From: SIG603 sp964370635
GTDB taxonomy: Bacteria; Bacillota; Clostridia; Oscillospirales; Acutalibacteraceae
DNA: 63,982 nt
NCBI GenBank assembly: GCA_964370635.1
Contig: CAYJJU010000013.1
Span: 1 to 63,982, forward strand
Direction: 5' to 3'
Part shown: positions 18,400 through 27,859 of the stretch, piece by piece
Layout: each line of letters opens with the position of its first letter
Numbering within the stretch: position 1 is the stretch's first letter
Translations under genes and position numbers: made by a program
The notes under the pieces: model-generated
Databases searched by the model: none
What the model saw: the letters and a program-made list of their open reading frames with translations, nothing else
Told to the model about the DNA's origin: nothing

Positions 18400-19575
18400 T
18401 TAATGATGGAATAAACGTATGCCTGTAAAGGACATTACCATGTCGTACTTATCGCAGGTCATGATAACATGGTCGTCTCTTATAGAGCCGCCGGGTTGCG
18501 CGATATATTTCACGCCCGATTTACTTGCTCTTTCAATATTATCGCCAAATGGGAAGAACGCATCGCTGCCTATGGTAACGCCCGTCATGCTTTTTAGCCA
18601 TTCTTTTTTCTCTTCACGTGTGAAGACTTCTGGCTTTACAGTGAAGAACTGCTCCCATGCGCCGTCTGCTAGCACGTCTTCATAGTCCTCAGAAATATAG
18701 ACATCTATAGTGTTATCTCTATCGGGTCTTCTTATATCCGCTTTAAAAGGCAGGTTTAATACCTTTGGATTTTGTCTTAAATACCAGTTGTCGGCCTTAG
18801 TTCCTGCAAGTCTTGTGCAGTGGATTCGGCTTTGTTGTCCGGCGCCTATGCCTATGGCTTGCCCGTCAAGCACGTAGCAAACTGAGTTCGACTGTGTGTA
18901 TTTTAATGTGATAAGAGAAACAATCATGTCCCTTATAGCTTCTTTTGGAAGGTTTTTATTTTCTGTCACGATATTATTAAACATCGCTTCATCAATTTTA
19001 AGTTCGTTTCTGCCTTGCTCAAAAGTAATGCCGAAAACGTCTTTATGCTCTAAAGCCTCGGGCACATAATTTTCATCAATTTGAACCACATTATATGAGC
19101 CTTTGCGCTTTGTTTTTAAAATTTCTAAAGCCTCATCAGTATAACCAGGGGCTATAATTCCGTCGCTTACTTCTCTTGCAAGAAGGGTAGCTGTTTCTTT
19201 GTCGCAAACATCAGAAAGTGCCGCCCAGTCGCCGTATGATGACATTCTGTCAGAGCCTCTTGCCCTTGCGTATGCGGTAGCTATCGGTGTAAGGTTTAAA
19301 TCCTTTACAAAGTGAATTTCTTTTAAAGTGTCGCTCATCTCTACCCCAAGGCCTACACCTGCGGGGCTTACATGTTTAAACGAGGTAGCAGCCGGAAGTC
19401 CTGTTGCAAGTTTTAATTCTCTAACAAGTTGCCAGCTGTTAAATGCGTCCATAAAATTTATATAACCTGGGTTTCCGTTTAAAACTTTTATGGGTAAATC
19501 TCTTCCGTCGTTTACAAATATTTTAGACGGTTTTTGGTTAGGATTACATCCATATTTTAAAAGTAAATCTTTCAT
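18400..19575 (-). CDS. Stand-alone AICAR formyltransferase (PurH C-domain only)
   Basis: Transfers formyl from 10-formyl-THF to AICAR, giving FAICAR, the ninth step of de novo purine synthesis. The protein (391 aa) corresponds to the AICARFT/bienzyme domain, with the SFKHVSPAGVG motif that carries the catalytic Lys-His, SVCYVLDGQAIGIGAGQQSR and a C-terminal DDHVIMTCDKYDMVMSFTG. It has no N-terminal MGS-like IMP cyclohydrolase domain, unlike ordinary bifunctional PurH (about 510 aa). The missing activity is supplied by the next gene upstream (19588-20304). Confidence 0.93.
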   Translation of the reverse strand: MKDLLLKYGCNPNQKPSKIFVNDGRDLPIKVLNGNPGYINFMDAFNSWQLVRELKLATGLPAATSFKHVSPAGVGLGVEMSDTLKEIHFVKDLNLTPIATAYARARGSDRMSSYGDWAALSDVCDKETATLLAREVSDGIIAPGYTDEALEILKTKRKGSYNVVQIDENYVPEALEHKDVFGITFEQGRNELKIDEAMFNNIVTENKNLPKEAIRDMIVSLITLKYTQSNSVCYVLDGQAIGIGAGQQSRIHCTRLAGTKADNWYLRQNPKVLNLPFKADIRRPDRDNTIDVYISEDYEDVLADGAWEQFFTVKPEVFTREEKKEWLKSMTGVTIGSDAFFPFGDNIERASKSGVKYIAQPGGSIRDDHVIMTCDKYDMVMSFTGIRLFHH

Positions 19576-19587
19576 TTTCTACCTCTC

Positions 19588-20304
19588 TTAATTGTTTTTG
19601 TTTACTATTTTCGTTTGAACTTCGCCTGTTTTAAGGTTAATAAATCTTGTAAACAGCGAAACTTTATTGTCATCATTTAGGCTTTCCCAAATTTTATTTG
19701 TAAATTTCTCAATATCCGCACAACCCATATTTATGGCTTTTGGCTCTCCCTCAAACGATGGAATTCTTGGGTTTCCGTCGCATTTATATGTGTGGATAAA
19801 ATGTCCTATGCCGGCACTTGAAGTAAAGTCAAAAAACTGTCTTTGGCCGTTTTTCTCATCGCCCTCAAAGGTTTTTAGTATAGACATTTTATACGTAAAG
19901 TCATTATCCTTTACTTCGACTAAACCTGATATTCTCGGGGTAAAATTAGGTGCATCTGGCTCAAATTCTCTTGTTCTTAGGGCATCTTCAAAGCTTTGCC
20001 CTTTTTTCATAAATTCGTAAACCGTGTCGGTTTGGTCGCCATTTGTCACTATTGTGGTGCCGCCCATAGCCCTTACGGGTGCGTAAATTACGAGTGATGG
20101 GTCGGTAAGTTTTTTAGGGTCAAACGCTTCTGTCTTAATTCCGTCATCGGTCAGTGCGAAAATTCTGTTTCTACTGTTTTCGCTTCTTCCCATGATAAAA
20201 TACGCCATCATAGCATAATCGCCACATTTTGATTTTCCAATTATAATTCCTCTTCCGGGATAATCATTTTCCGAAAGCTCTTTTCTTATACATAGTATAT
20301 CCAT
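19588..20304 (-). CDS. purO: IMP cyclohydrolase, PurO family
   Basis: Closes FAICAR to IMP, the last step of purine synthesis. At 238 aa it resembles the PurO-type enzyme first known from archaea, not the MGS domain of PurH; motifs include YPGRGIIIGKS, YFIMGRSENSRNR and VIYAPVRAMGG. It sits between purN and the transformylase-only gene, so the pair replaces bifunctional PurH. Spacing is 12 bp to the next gene and 5 bp from purN. Confidence 0.9.
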   Translation of the reverse strand: MDILCIRKELSENDYPGRGIIIGKSKCGDYAMMAYFIMGRSENSRNRIFALTDDGIKTEAFDPKKLTDPSLVIYAPVRAMGGTTIVTNGDQTDTVYEFMKKGQSFEDALRTREFEPDAPNFTPRISGLVEVKDNDFTYKMSILKTFEGDEKNGQRQFFDFTSSAGIGHFIHTYKCDGNPRIPSFEGEPKAINMGCADIEKFTNKIWESLNDDNKVSLFTRFINLKTGEVQTKIVNKNN

Positions 20305-20309
20305 TTTTC

Positions 20310-20936
20310 TTACTCCTTTATTATCACTCTACTGCCTTCTACCGACAGCCTGCCCTCGCAAAACAGGGATACTGCCTTTGGTAAAAGTTTCCACTCTGCC
20401 TCTTCCATGACTCTCTTTTGCAAAGTTTCTGGCGTGTCATCGCCTTTAACTTCTACTGCTTTTTGTAGTATGATGGGCCCGCCGTCACATTCTTCATTAA
20501 CAAAGTGCACTGTAGCGCCCGTTAGCTTTACACCACGCTTTAATGCGCCCTCGTGCACGTGTAGGCCATAAAAGCCTTTGCCGCAAAACGAGGGAATAAG
20601 CGCTGGGTGAACGTTTATAATTTTATTTTCATACTCTTTTGTAAAGGTTTTTGTGAATATGGTCATAAAGCCCGCAAGCACAACAAAATCTATTTCATGC
20701 TCTTTAAGAATTTTAACAAGCTCTTTGCTGTAGTCTTCTGCATTCTCATAGTTTTTTCGTGGCAAGGCAAATGCCTTTACATCTGCTATTTTTGCCCTTT
20801 CAAGCGCAAATGCATCTTCTCTGCTTGATACTACAAGCGCAAGTTTTCCGCCCTTAATCTCGCCTTTTTTTTCGGCATCGATTAAAGTTTGTAAATTTGT
20901 TCCGCCGCCGGACACCAAAACAGCAATCTTTACCAC
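20310..20936 (-). CDS. purN: Phosphoribosylglycinamide formyltransferase
   Basis: Formylates GAR with 10-formyl-THF. Catalytic Asn and His lie in NVHPALIPSF, the Asp in EECDGGPII, and the N-terminal loop SGGGTNLQTLI binds the phosphate. The 208-aa length is normal. The start overlaps the purM stop by 7 bp. Confidence 0.96.
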   Translation of the reverse strand: MVKIAVLVSGGGTNLQTLIDAEKKGEIKGGKLALVVSSREDAFALERAKIADVKAFALPRKNYENAEDYSKELVKILKEHEIDFVVLAGFMTIFTKTFTKEYENKIINVHPALIPSFCGKGFYGLHVHEGALKRGVKLTGATVHFVNEECDGGPIILQKAVEVKGDDTPETLQKRVMEEAEWKLLPKAVSLFCEGRLSVEGSRVIIKE

Positions 20937-21967
20937 AAGATTACCCCCTCGTCGCCCGCTATTACTTCACCAATTACAAAGGCATTTTCGCCCATTTCTT
21001 TAACTGCGTCTATCGCCTTTTGTACATCATCTTTGCTTACGGCCATGCAAATTCCAAGACCCATATTAAATGTGTTGTACATGTCTCTTTCAGGGATATT
21101 GCCAACTTTTTCTATAAGAGAAAAAATAGGAAGTTTTGGTATAGCCGCTTTTTCAACCTTGGCTGTAAGTCCGTCTTTTAGCATACGGGGAATATTTTCT
21201 TGAAAACCGCCGCCTGTTATGTGAGAAATTGCCTTTACGTCGGCCTTTTCTATGGCATTTAAGACAGCTTTTACATAAATTTTTGTAGGAGTTAAAAGCG
21301 CTTCTCCCAAAGTGGAGCCTAGTTCATCATAATAAACGTTAATATTTTCTTTATTTACATCAAAAACTTTTCTTACAAGAGAAAAACCGTTTGAGTGTAC
21401 ACCTGAGGAGGCTAAGCCGATTAGCACATCGCCGGCTGTAAGGTTTTTGCCGTCGATTATGTCGGCTTTATCTACCATACCCACGGTAAAACCTGCGATA
21501 TCGTAGTCATGCTCTGGCATAACGCCTGGGTGCTCTGCGGTTTCTCCGCCTACAAGTGCGCAGTTTGACTGAACACAACCCTCTGCGACACCTGCGACTA
21601 TTTGCTCAATTTTTTCGGGAAAGTTTTTTCCACATGCGATATAGTCAAGGAAAAATAGAGGTTTTGCACCACAGCAAATTACATCGTTTACGCACATTGC
21701 AACAGAGTCTATTCCTATGGTGTCGTGCTTGTCCATGAGCATTGCAACTTGCAGTTTTGTGCCAACTCCGTCGGTACCCGATACCAACACAGGCTCTTTC
21801 ATACCTTTTACATCCGGTGCAAAAAGTCCGCCAAATCCGCCAATACCCGACACAACGCCCGGTATCATAGTTCTTTTGATATGCTTTTTCATAAGTTCTA
21901 CAGACTCATAGCCTGCGGTGACATCTACCCCTGCGTTTTTATAACTTTCGCTAAAACTATTTTTCAT
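20930..21967 (-). CDS. purM: Phosphoribosylformylglycinamidine cyclo-ligase (AIR synthetase)
   Basis: Makes AIR from FGAM with ATP. It shows the YKNAGVDVTAGYE start, GIGGFGGLF, SGTDGVGTKLQVA and GGETAEHPGVM motifs. I set the start at the ATG at 21967, not the TTG six codons earlier, because AAAGGGAAAG lies just before this ATG and family members begin here (345 aa). It follows the M29 aminopeptidase gene by 24 bp. Confidence 0.95.
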   Translation of the reverse strand: MKNSFSESYKNAGVDVTAGYESVELMKKHIKRTMIPGVVSGIGGFGGLFAPDVKGMKEPVLVSGTDGVGTKLQVAMLMDKHDTIGIDSVAMCVNDVICCGAKPLFFLDYIACGKNFPEKIEQIVAGVAEGCVQSNCALVGGETAEHPGVMPEHDYDIAGFTVGMVDKADIIDGKNLTAGDVLIGLASSGVHSNGFSLVRKVFDVNKENINVYYDELGSTLGEALLTPTKIYVKAVLNAIEKADVKAISHITGGGFQENIPRMLKDGLTAKVEKAAIPKLPIFSLIEKVGNIPERDMYNTFNMGLGICMAVSKDDVQKAIDAVKEMGENAFVIGEVIAGDEGVILW

Positions 21968-21991
21968 TTTCTTTCCCTTTCTCAAACAGGC

Positions 21992-23221
21992 TTAAATTGC
22001 CCAGTTACCATTTCTAAATATAGCCACTTTTTTTCCATCTCTGGTGTAACCATCTATATCCATATCCTGTGTGCCTATCATAAAATCAAGGTGTAGGATA
22101 GAATCATTAATGCCTTTTTCCGCCATTTCTTCGCGGCTCATATTTTCATGTCCTTTTAAGCTTGAGCCGAAACCTTTGCCTATTGCAAGGTGGCAGCTTG
22201 CGTTTTCGTCAAACAAAGTGTTATAGAAAAGCAAGTTTGATTTTGATATTGCCGAGTCATACGGAATTAGCGCAACTTCGCCTAGCATAGATGAGCCCTC
22301 GTCCATGTTAATTAGTTTGCCTAAAAGCTCCTCGCCCTCTTTTGCGCTCCATTTTACAGCCTTGCCGTTTTCAAAAGTAATGGAAAATTCATCAATCAGT
22401 TGTCCATTTGTAGAAAGCGGTTTTGCCGACACAACTGTGCCCTCTGCTTTTCCTTTTAATGGGCTTACAAAAACTTCTTCTGTAGGCATATTTGGGTTGA
22501 AGAAAGTTCCGTTTTCTACGGTTTCTCCACCGCCACACCACACGCAGTTATCTATAAGCCAGCACTTAAAGTCTGTGCCTTTTGAATTTTTCATGTGCAC
22601 ATATTCGAAGTTATAATCGCTTAAAATTTTAGATTTTTCTTGTAAATTAGCATTGTGGGCTTCCCACTCTTTTACAGGGTCGTTGTCTTCACTAATTCTT
22701 ACTGCATTAAAAATTGCCTCCCAGTGCATTTCAACGGCCTTAGAGCCTCTTTCACCTGGGAATATTTTTTTAGACCATTTTACAGAGGGAATTGCGACTA
22801 TGGTCCACTGATTTTTGCCGTCCCATTCATCTCTAAATGGTTTTAAAACTTTCATTCTAGCCACATTTACTTTTTGCATTTTCTCAACATTTACGCCCTT
22901 TAAGCCGTCAGGGTCGTTTGATACTATATTGATAAGCGCCGGCCCGTCGTCGACTGTGAGTTGAGCTTTTGCTTTTTCCCAGTCTAAAACTTTTGACATG
23001 GTCGTTACGCTTTCGTTTCTAAATCTAAGTTTATCCACGTCTTGAGACAGCCAATCGACTCTAACCCATTTTGCGCCTGCCTTATAGGCTTCGTCAACAA
23101 CAAGTTTTGCAAAATCATTTTGCTCTACGGCGCAGTTGATTATAACGCCTTGCTTTTTTTGGACATTAACGCCCATTTTTACGATAAGTCTTGCATATTT
23201 TCTTAACAGTGTCTTTTTCAT
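21992..23221 (-). CDS. M29 family aminopeptidase
   Basis: A 409-aa metal-dependent aminopeptidase of the thermophilic AmpS/PepS type, cytoplasmic. The family start (LLRKYARLIVKMGVNVQKKQGV), the GGETVENGTFFNPNMPTEEVF region and the C-terminal SILHLDFMIGTQDMDIDG supply the expected Glu, His and Asp metal ligands. It lies between purE and purM, 14 bp from purE, so it is cotranscribed with purine genes. The link is unexplained; peptide turnover under nutrient limitation would be one guess. Confidence 0.92.
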   Translation of the reverse strand: MKKTLLRKYARLIVKMGVNVQKKQGVIINCAVEQNDFAKLVVDEAYKAGAKWVRVDWLSQDVDKLRFRNESVTTMSKVLDWEKAKAQLTVDDGPALINIVSNDPDGLKGVNVEKMQKVNVARMKVLKPFRDEWDGKNQWTIVAIPSVKWSKKIFPGERGSKAVEMHWEAIFNAVRISEDNDPVKEWEAHNANLQEKSKILSDYNFEYVHMKNSKGTDFKCWLIDNCVWCGGGETVENGTFFNPNMPTEEVFVSPLKGKAEGTVVSAKPLSTNGQLIDEFSITFENGKAVKWSAKEGEELLGKLINMDEGSSMLGEVALIPYDSAISKSNLLFYNTLFDENASCHLAIGKGFGSSLKGHENMSREEMAEKGINDSILHLDFMIGTQDMDIDGYTRDGKKVAIFRNGNWAI

Positions 23222-23235
23222 GCTTATTCTCCTTA

Positions 23236-23736
23236 TTAAAGCGCATTAACTTTTTCTTGTAATGCCTTATCTTTGCTTAAAACGCCCTCGACCATGGCCG
23301 CTTTGTGCTCATTTAGCTTCTCGGCAATTTTTTCATCGCTTAAGGCAAGCATTTGTGCCGCTAAAAGCGCTGCATTGTCGGCTCCGTCTATTGCAACCGT
23401 CGCTACAGGTATGCCAGCAGGCATTTGAACAGTTGCCAAAAGTGCGTCTAGTCCGTCTAAAGTCGAAGATTTTACAGGAATGCCTATAACAGGCAAAATT
23501 GTGTGGGCCGCTAAAACGCCACCAAGGTGAGCCGCTTTACCTGCCGCTGCAATGATTACACCAAAGCCATTTTTTACGGCATTTTCAGAAAACTCTGCCG
23601 CATGATGAGGCGTTCTGTGTGCAGACATAACTTTAACTTCAACAGGAATACCCATTTCTTTAAGTCTTTTAACCGCAGGTGCTACCACCGGAAAATCGCT
23701 GTCGCTACCCATTATAATTGCTACTTTTTTACTCAT
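23236..23736 (-). CDS. purE: N5-CAIR mutase
   Basis: Catalytic subunit of AIR carboxylation. The MGSDSDFPV phosphate-binding motif, MSAHRTPHHAAEF and the GKAAHLGGVLAAHT motif are clear; the 166-aa length fits class I PurE. It is the first gene of the purine operon, with GGAG 8 bp before the ATG. purK is absent from the window, as are purC, purF, purL and purB. Confidence 0.96.
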   Translation of the reverse strand: MSKKVAIIMGSDSDFPVVAPAVKRLKEMGIPVEVKVMSAHRTPHHAAEFSENAVKNGFGVIIAAAGKAAHLGGVLAAHTILPVIGIPVKSSTLDGLDALLATVQMPAGIPVATVAIDGADNAALLAAQMLALSDEKIAEKLNEHKAAMVEGVLSKDKALQEKVNAL

Positions 23737-23752
23737 AATAATACTCCATTCC

Positions 23753-23847
23753 GCCGATTGATGTCGGCATAAAATTTATTTAAATTCCAAATTTAAAATC
23801 CATAGATACCTACTTTATATTTTACGAAAAATCCAGCCCTTTTTCAA
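23753..23847 (-). promoter_or_regulatory. Purine operon promoter and leader hairpin
   Basis: On the minus strand, TTGAAA (23842-23847), 17 bp, TAAAAT (23819-23824) form a good sigma-A promoter. The leader is about 75 nt and contains a GCCGA/TCGGC hairpin (23753-23768) just before the purE ribosome site. I see no purine riboswitch fold and no convincing PurBox pair. Confidence 0.6.
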
Positions 23848-23933
23848 GTCTTTTTTAAGAAAATAAGGCTATTTTATATAAAAACGAGCAGTTTTTACGA
23901 TTTGTTCATTTTTATATTTTATAAAATAAAAGT

Positions 23934-24010
23934 GGGCGGCCGATGACCGCCCATATAGGGTAATTGCTCGTAGGCTTCCACGCCCGTTTGCAGGGTTTCC
24001 AGAATATTTA
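23934..24010 (-). terminator. Terminator-like GC-rich hairpin and repeat-like spacer after the HD gene
   Basis: GGGCGG/CCGCCC (23934-23939 with 23947-23952) in otherwise AT-rich DNA, followed on the minus strand by ACTTTTATTTT. It fits a terminator for the HD-domain gene. The neighbouring DNA shares the word GGGCGTGGAA with the element at 54.6 kb, which suggests that part of the spacer is a dispersed repeat. A 61-codon reading frame across it has no support. Confidence 0.5.
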
Positions 24011-24043
24011 TTAGACCAAACAGACGTCGCCCTTAGTGCCTTG

Positions 24044-25990
24044 TTAACTATCAAAAAGCCTCTCAGGTGGTGTGAGCATTGTTTCTATGGCCTCTTCATT
24101 AAAACAGCTGTAATAGGTGTCGTATCTAAATTTCGACATTGCCTCTTCTAGTTGCGCTCTTAGGGTTTCGCTTTCTTTTAACAGGTCTACAACAACAGGC
24201 GAATAGGCATGATTTTTACCTAACTCAAACTCTTTCATAAGTTCATCTAAAGATTTTCCCTTTGCATAGCTTCTTCCCACCACGTCGCTTGCGGCATCTA
24301 TACAGTCTGATATTGTTATTATGTCGATAATAGGTTTGACTTTCGAATTTCTGTTGTCAAAGCTTATGGGATACCCAAATTTTCCGTCATAGGCCTTATG
24401 GTGCCCTATTGCTACATGTGCCAAGTGTAGAAAAATCTCGTTACTATCTATGAAACCTAAGTCATTAACCCTGTCTTCAACCGTAAACTTTTGTTTAAGT
24501 TCTCCGTCTTCAAGTTCTAGATTGAAATACTCGCAAATTGCCCCTGTATGCCCTTTTACCATTTCAAATTCAACGTCATTAAGCCTTCTTAAATAAAAGG
24601 ATATCAAATGATAATACTTAATTTTTCCTATATCATGCGAAAGTCCTGCGTACCAGACAAATTTGACAATCTCTCCGGCACCGTTTTCAACATCTTCTAT
24701 TGAATTCATATTTGGCATTCCCACAAAAATTTCTGGGGAACATTTTATCATATACTCGGTTATGATGGTTGCAATTTTTGCGACCATCACACTGTGCACA
24801 AACGTTGGTTTATGTCGACAAATACTTAGACTTAAAAGCACTTTCAAATGCTCAAAATCATCATATACTACCGAAGTGGCGGATGCAAAGTTTGAAATCA
24901 TTCTTGCGACATAGGCTTGGTTTAAGTCTCTTGGAATACTCTTTGCATACTGTATGACTTCGTTTCTTTTTCTCCTGATTTTCTCTGGATCTGCATCGGC
25001 ATCGTTGGCTACATAGAATAAATAAAGCGCAGAGTAATGAATTTTCCTATATATGGTGTCATAGTCATACGCTACCTCTGTCTCAAGCGATTCACGGTCT
25101 AAAAAATCAAGTAAATTGTCTATACTTTCATATCCCGCATAATATCTTGATAAAATATCATAATATCTTATTTTAAGCGGAAGGGAAGTATAATCATGGG
25201 TGGTAACTTCATCGTGTTTGCCTAAATACTTAATTAAATCTTGACATGCCTCATATATTCTTTTTTTGTCAATATCTGTTACAGTATGGGCCCTTTTTCC
25301 CGAGCGAAGCACCGAAAATCCATGAGTTATAAAATTCTCATTTAAATTCATGAAATATGCTCCCCAATTAATATCGGGGTCAATTTTTTTTGCGGTATTA
25401 TTCCAAAAATCCTCCGCATTTTTTATGTTTTCATATCTTTTATCAATATAGCCTTTATAGGAGTTTATACAGAAATTCGCAAAGGATTTTGCAATAAGTT
25501 CCCTTTCAGGCCTTTCAAAAGTTTCATATCTGTCGGAATATTCCATTACGCTATAAAACATGTCTTTTAAATCCTCTTCAAACAACTCTTGTTGAAGATA
25601 AAAGAGTGCTAAGGCGCCAAAAAATGCGTTTCTAATATATAATGCATCATTTCCTGTGGCTTTTGCATATTTACAAACCGCTATCCTCACGTCAAAAGCA
25701 AGCCCTGTGTCTATATTTTCACGGTAATCCGAAAGTTTTTTTGCAAATTCTTCATACATTAAAGCTTTTTCATCGTCAAGCTCTCTTTCAGGGTGTTTTA
25801 GGACAGGCGAAATATGCTCAAAAATTAAACCGTTTGTTTCGGCAATTAATTCCCTGAGCCTCTCTCCTCTTTTCATCAAAACTTGCTTTACGTTCTCACG
25901 CGTTACTTCGTGGGCATTGCTAAACTGCGCTTCTTCAAGTTCTGCATATAAAAGTTCATTATTTATAATTTTATCGAAAATCTTTTTCAT
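24044..25990 (-). CDS. HD-GYP-like phosphohydrolase protein
   Basis: A 648-aa cytoplasmic protein. Residues 1-370 are mostly helical and unassigned. The C-terminal domain (about 375-600) is HD-GYP-like: HDIGK at 452-456, a KGH motif about residue 481, and HHKAYDGKFGYP at 530-541. The canonical HHExxDGxGYP motif is altered: Lys replaces Glu, and one residue is inserted before GYP. HD-GYP enzymes usually hydrolyse cyclic di-GMP or related dinucleotides; whether this one is active is open. There are no membrane or receiver domains. It is a single gene, with GGGGGG upstream of the ATG. Confidence 0.8.
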   Translation of the reverse strand: MKKIFDKIINNELLYAELEEAQFSNAHEVTRENVKQVLMKRGERLRELIAETNGLIFEHISPVLKHPERELDDEKALMYEEFAKKLSDYRENIDTGLAFDVRIAVCKYAKATGNDALYIRNAFFGALALFYLQQELFEEDLKDMFYSVMEYSDRYETFERPERELIAKSFANFCINSYKGYIDKRYENIKNAEDFWNNTAKKIDPDINWGAYFMNLNENFITHGFSVLRSGKRAHTVTDIDKKRIYEACQDLIKYLGKHDEVTTHDYTSLPLKIRYYDILSRYYAGYESIDNLLDFLDRESLETEVAYDYDTIYRKIHYSALYLFYVANDADADPEKIRRKRNEVIQYAKSIPRDLNQAYVARMISNFASATSVVYDDFEHLKVLLSLSICRHKPTFVHSVMVAKIATIITEYMIKCSPEIFVGMPNMNSIEDVENGAGEIVKFVWYAGLSHDIGKIKYYHLISFYLRRLNDVEFEMVKGHTGAICEYFNLELEDGELKQKFTVEDRVNDLGFIDSNEIFLHLAHVAIGHHKAYDGKFGYPISFDNRNSKVKPIIDIITISDCIDAASDVVGRSYAKGKSLDELMKEFELGKNHAYSPVVVDLLKESETLRAQLEEAMSKFRYDTYYSCFNEEAIETMLTPPERLFDS

Positions 25991-26069
25991 ACGCCCCCCA
26001 TAAAGTTATAGACGTTTATAGGTTTATTGTAACATATAATTTTATTAAAATAAATAGGCAAAATAAAAA

Positions 26070-26108
26070 AATTGAGATATCGGCAAAATAAATGTCGTTA
26101 TCTCAATT
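26070..26108 (-). terminator. Intrinsic terminator of the M3 peptidase gene
   Basis: AATTGAGATA (26070-26079) pairs with TATCTCAATT (26099-26108). On the minus strand a run of seven T follows. It lies 5 bp past the peptidase stop. Confidence 0.75.
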
Positions 26109-26113
26109 AATTA

Positions 26114-27802
26114 TTAAATTTGATTTTCCTCTATCCACACTTTTAGTGTGTCTACGATGTTCTTAATTGAACCTTTTTCGAGTGGGGAGTTGAATCCTGT
26201 TGTCTTTATTATATCGACAAAAGTTTTAGAGCCGCCCAACTTTACAAAATCGAAATACATGCTAAGAGCCTTGTTCCAGTCTTTTAGTGAAAGTGCAAAA
26301 AACTGTAGTGCCATAGTTTGTGCCATGGTGTAATCGATGTAATAAAATGGGTAGTGATAAATGTGAAGTTGTCGTTGCCAACCTGCACCACGTGAGTAAA
26401 ATGGAATGTCCGCATGGTCTGTGCCCGGTCTGAACTTACTTTCAATTTCAAGCCATTTCTCATTTCTTTGCTCGGGTGTTAAGTCGGGATTTTTATAAAT
26501 CTCTTCTTGGAAATGGTCTACTTGGCAGCCGTAAGGTATGAAGATAAGCGCATCTTCTGCATGCGATAGCTCATACTTCTCTGTTTGCTCTTTAAAAAAC
26601 AGGTGATGCCAAGGCGCTGTCAAAAATTCCATTGCCATAGAGTGAGTTTCGGCTATTTCCATTGAATAATCAGACATCATTTCAAGTGGGAAATCTCTCA
26701 TGTTTCTATATCCTGCATAGGCATGGCCTGCTTCGTGCGTTAAAACGTCCACATCGCCTGCTGTGCCGTTGAAGTTTGAGAAAATGAATGGATATTTATA
26801 TTTTTTAAAGCTTGTGCAGTAACCACCCGGGCGTTTGCCGTCCTTTGATAAAACATCAAACAAGTCATTTTCATACATAAGTGTGATAAATTCTTTGGTC
26901 TCAGGCGACATTTCTTCATACATTTTACGCCCTGCCGCCATGATTTCATCACTTGTGGCCTGAGGCGTTGCCGCACCGTCTTTAAAGGTTAATAATAGGT
27001 CATACGCCTTTAAATCCTCGATGCCTATGCGTTTTTTCTGTCTTTCTCTTATCTCTTTTACCACAGGGACAATTTCCGAAATAACTTGACTTTTAAACAC
27101 TGCAACATCTTCCATTTTATAGCAGTTTCTGCCCATTCTCATATAGCCTAGCTCTACATAATTGTCAAAGCCCAGTGCCTTTGCCTGTGCCGTACGATTT
27201 TTTACAAGCTTGTCAAAAATTTCGTCAAACTCTTTCTGTACAGAGTCAAACGCCTTGCCCTCTGCATTAAATGCGTCAATTCTAGTTTGTCTGTCTGTGC
27301 TTTGTTTGTGTGGCCCTAGCATGGGTATAGGCATTTTTTCGCCGTTAAACTCCGCCTGCAAATTTGCATAAATATCGCTGTACTTCTGTACAAGCTCACC
27401 CTCCTGCGCCACTAAATCCATGATTTTTGGCGAGAAAGATTTTACTTCAAGCTCTGCATTTAAAAACGGTACTTCGCCGATTATTTTTTTAAGCTCTTCT
27501 TTATAGACCGAGTTTACTATAGCATTGTTAAACGCAACAGTCTTTTCTTGGATTAAAGGCCTTGACTTAATATAAAAATCCATTTCGTCTTTATAAAACT
27601 TGTCTTTTGTATCGACTGAATTTCTGACATGTGCTATAGAATGATTTGTGGCATAATCGCAAGTGGCTTCCTCGTATTTGATTAAAACTTCATACTGCTC
27701 GTTTGCACTTTTAGCCGCATTGAACTCCAGTACAAGCTCATCAACTTTTTTTAAAAGCGCATCTACATCTGCTCTCTCATAAGGTAATTGTGTAAATTTC
27801 AT
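26114..27802 (-). CDS. M3 family oligoendopeptidase
   Basis: A 562-aa zinc endopeptidase (PepF/thimet family) that degrades short peptides in the cytoplasm. The zinc motif HEAGHAYAGYRN is followed by MEIAETHSMAMEFL with the third ligand Glu. Family members are about 550-600 aa. It is transcribed away from tldE in the same direction, with a 57-bp spacer that contains a TATAAT box (27829-27834), so it may have its own promoter. It probably works with the Opp importer and the TldD/E pair upstream in peptide use. Confidence 0.93.
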   Translation of the reverse strand: MKFTQLPYERADVDALLKKVDELVLEFNAAKSANEQYEVLIKYEEATCDYATNHSIAHVRNSVDTKDKFYKDEMDFYIKSRPLIQEKTVAFNNAIVNSVYKEELKKIIGEVPFLNAELEVKSFSPKIMDLVAQEGELVQKYSDIYANLQAEFNGEKMPIPMLGPHKQSTDRQTRIDAFNAEGKAFDSVQKEFDEIFDKLVKNRTAQAKALGFDNYVELGYMRMGRNCYKMEDVAVFKSQVISEIVPVVKEIRERQKKRIGIEDLKAYDLLLTFKDGAATPQATSDEIMAAGRKMYEEMSPETKEFITLMYENDLFDVLSKDGKRPGGYCTSFKKYKYPFIFSNFNGTAGDVDVLTHEAGHAYAGYRNMRDFPLEMMSDYSMEIAETHSMAMEFLTAPWHHLFFKEQTEKYELSHAEDALIFIPYGCQVDHFQEEIYKNPDLTPEQRNEKWLEIESKFRPGTDHADIPFYSRGAGWQRQLHIYHYPFYYIDYTMAQTMALQFFALSLKDWNKALSMYFDFVKLGGSKTFVDIIKTTGFNSPLEKGSIKNIVDTLKVWIEENQI

Positions 27803-27859
27803 TTTAGCGTCCCCTTTTTCTTAAAGTAATTATATTATTACCACAATTTGTAAAAAATA

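Noticed and set aside
23737..23812. Purine riboswitch ahead of purE
   Set aside because: The leader is only about 75 nt and I see a single short hairpin, not the three-way junction with conserved loops.
23869..24054. 61-codon minus-strand reading frame
   Set aside because: It covers a GC-rich hairpin and repeat-like DNA, overlaps the HD gene end and has no ribosome site.
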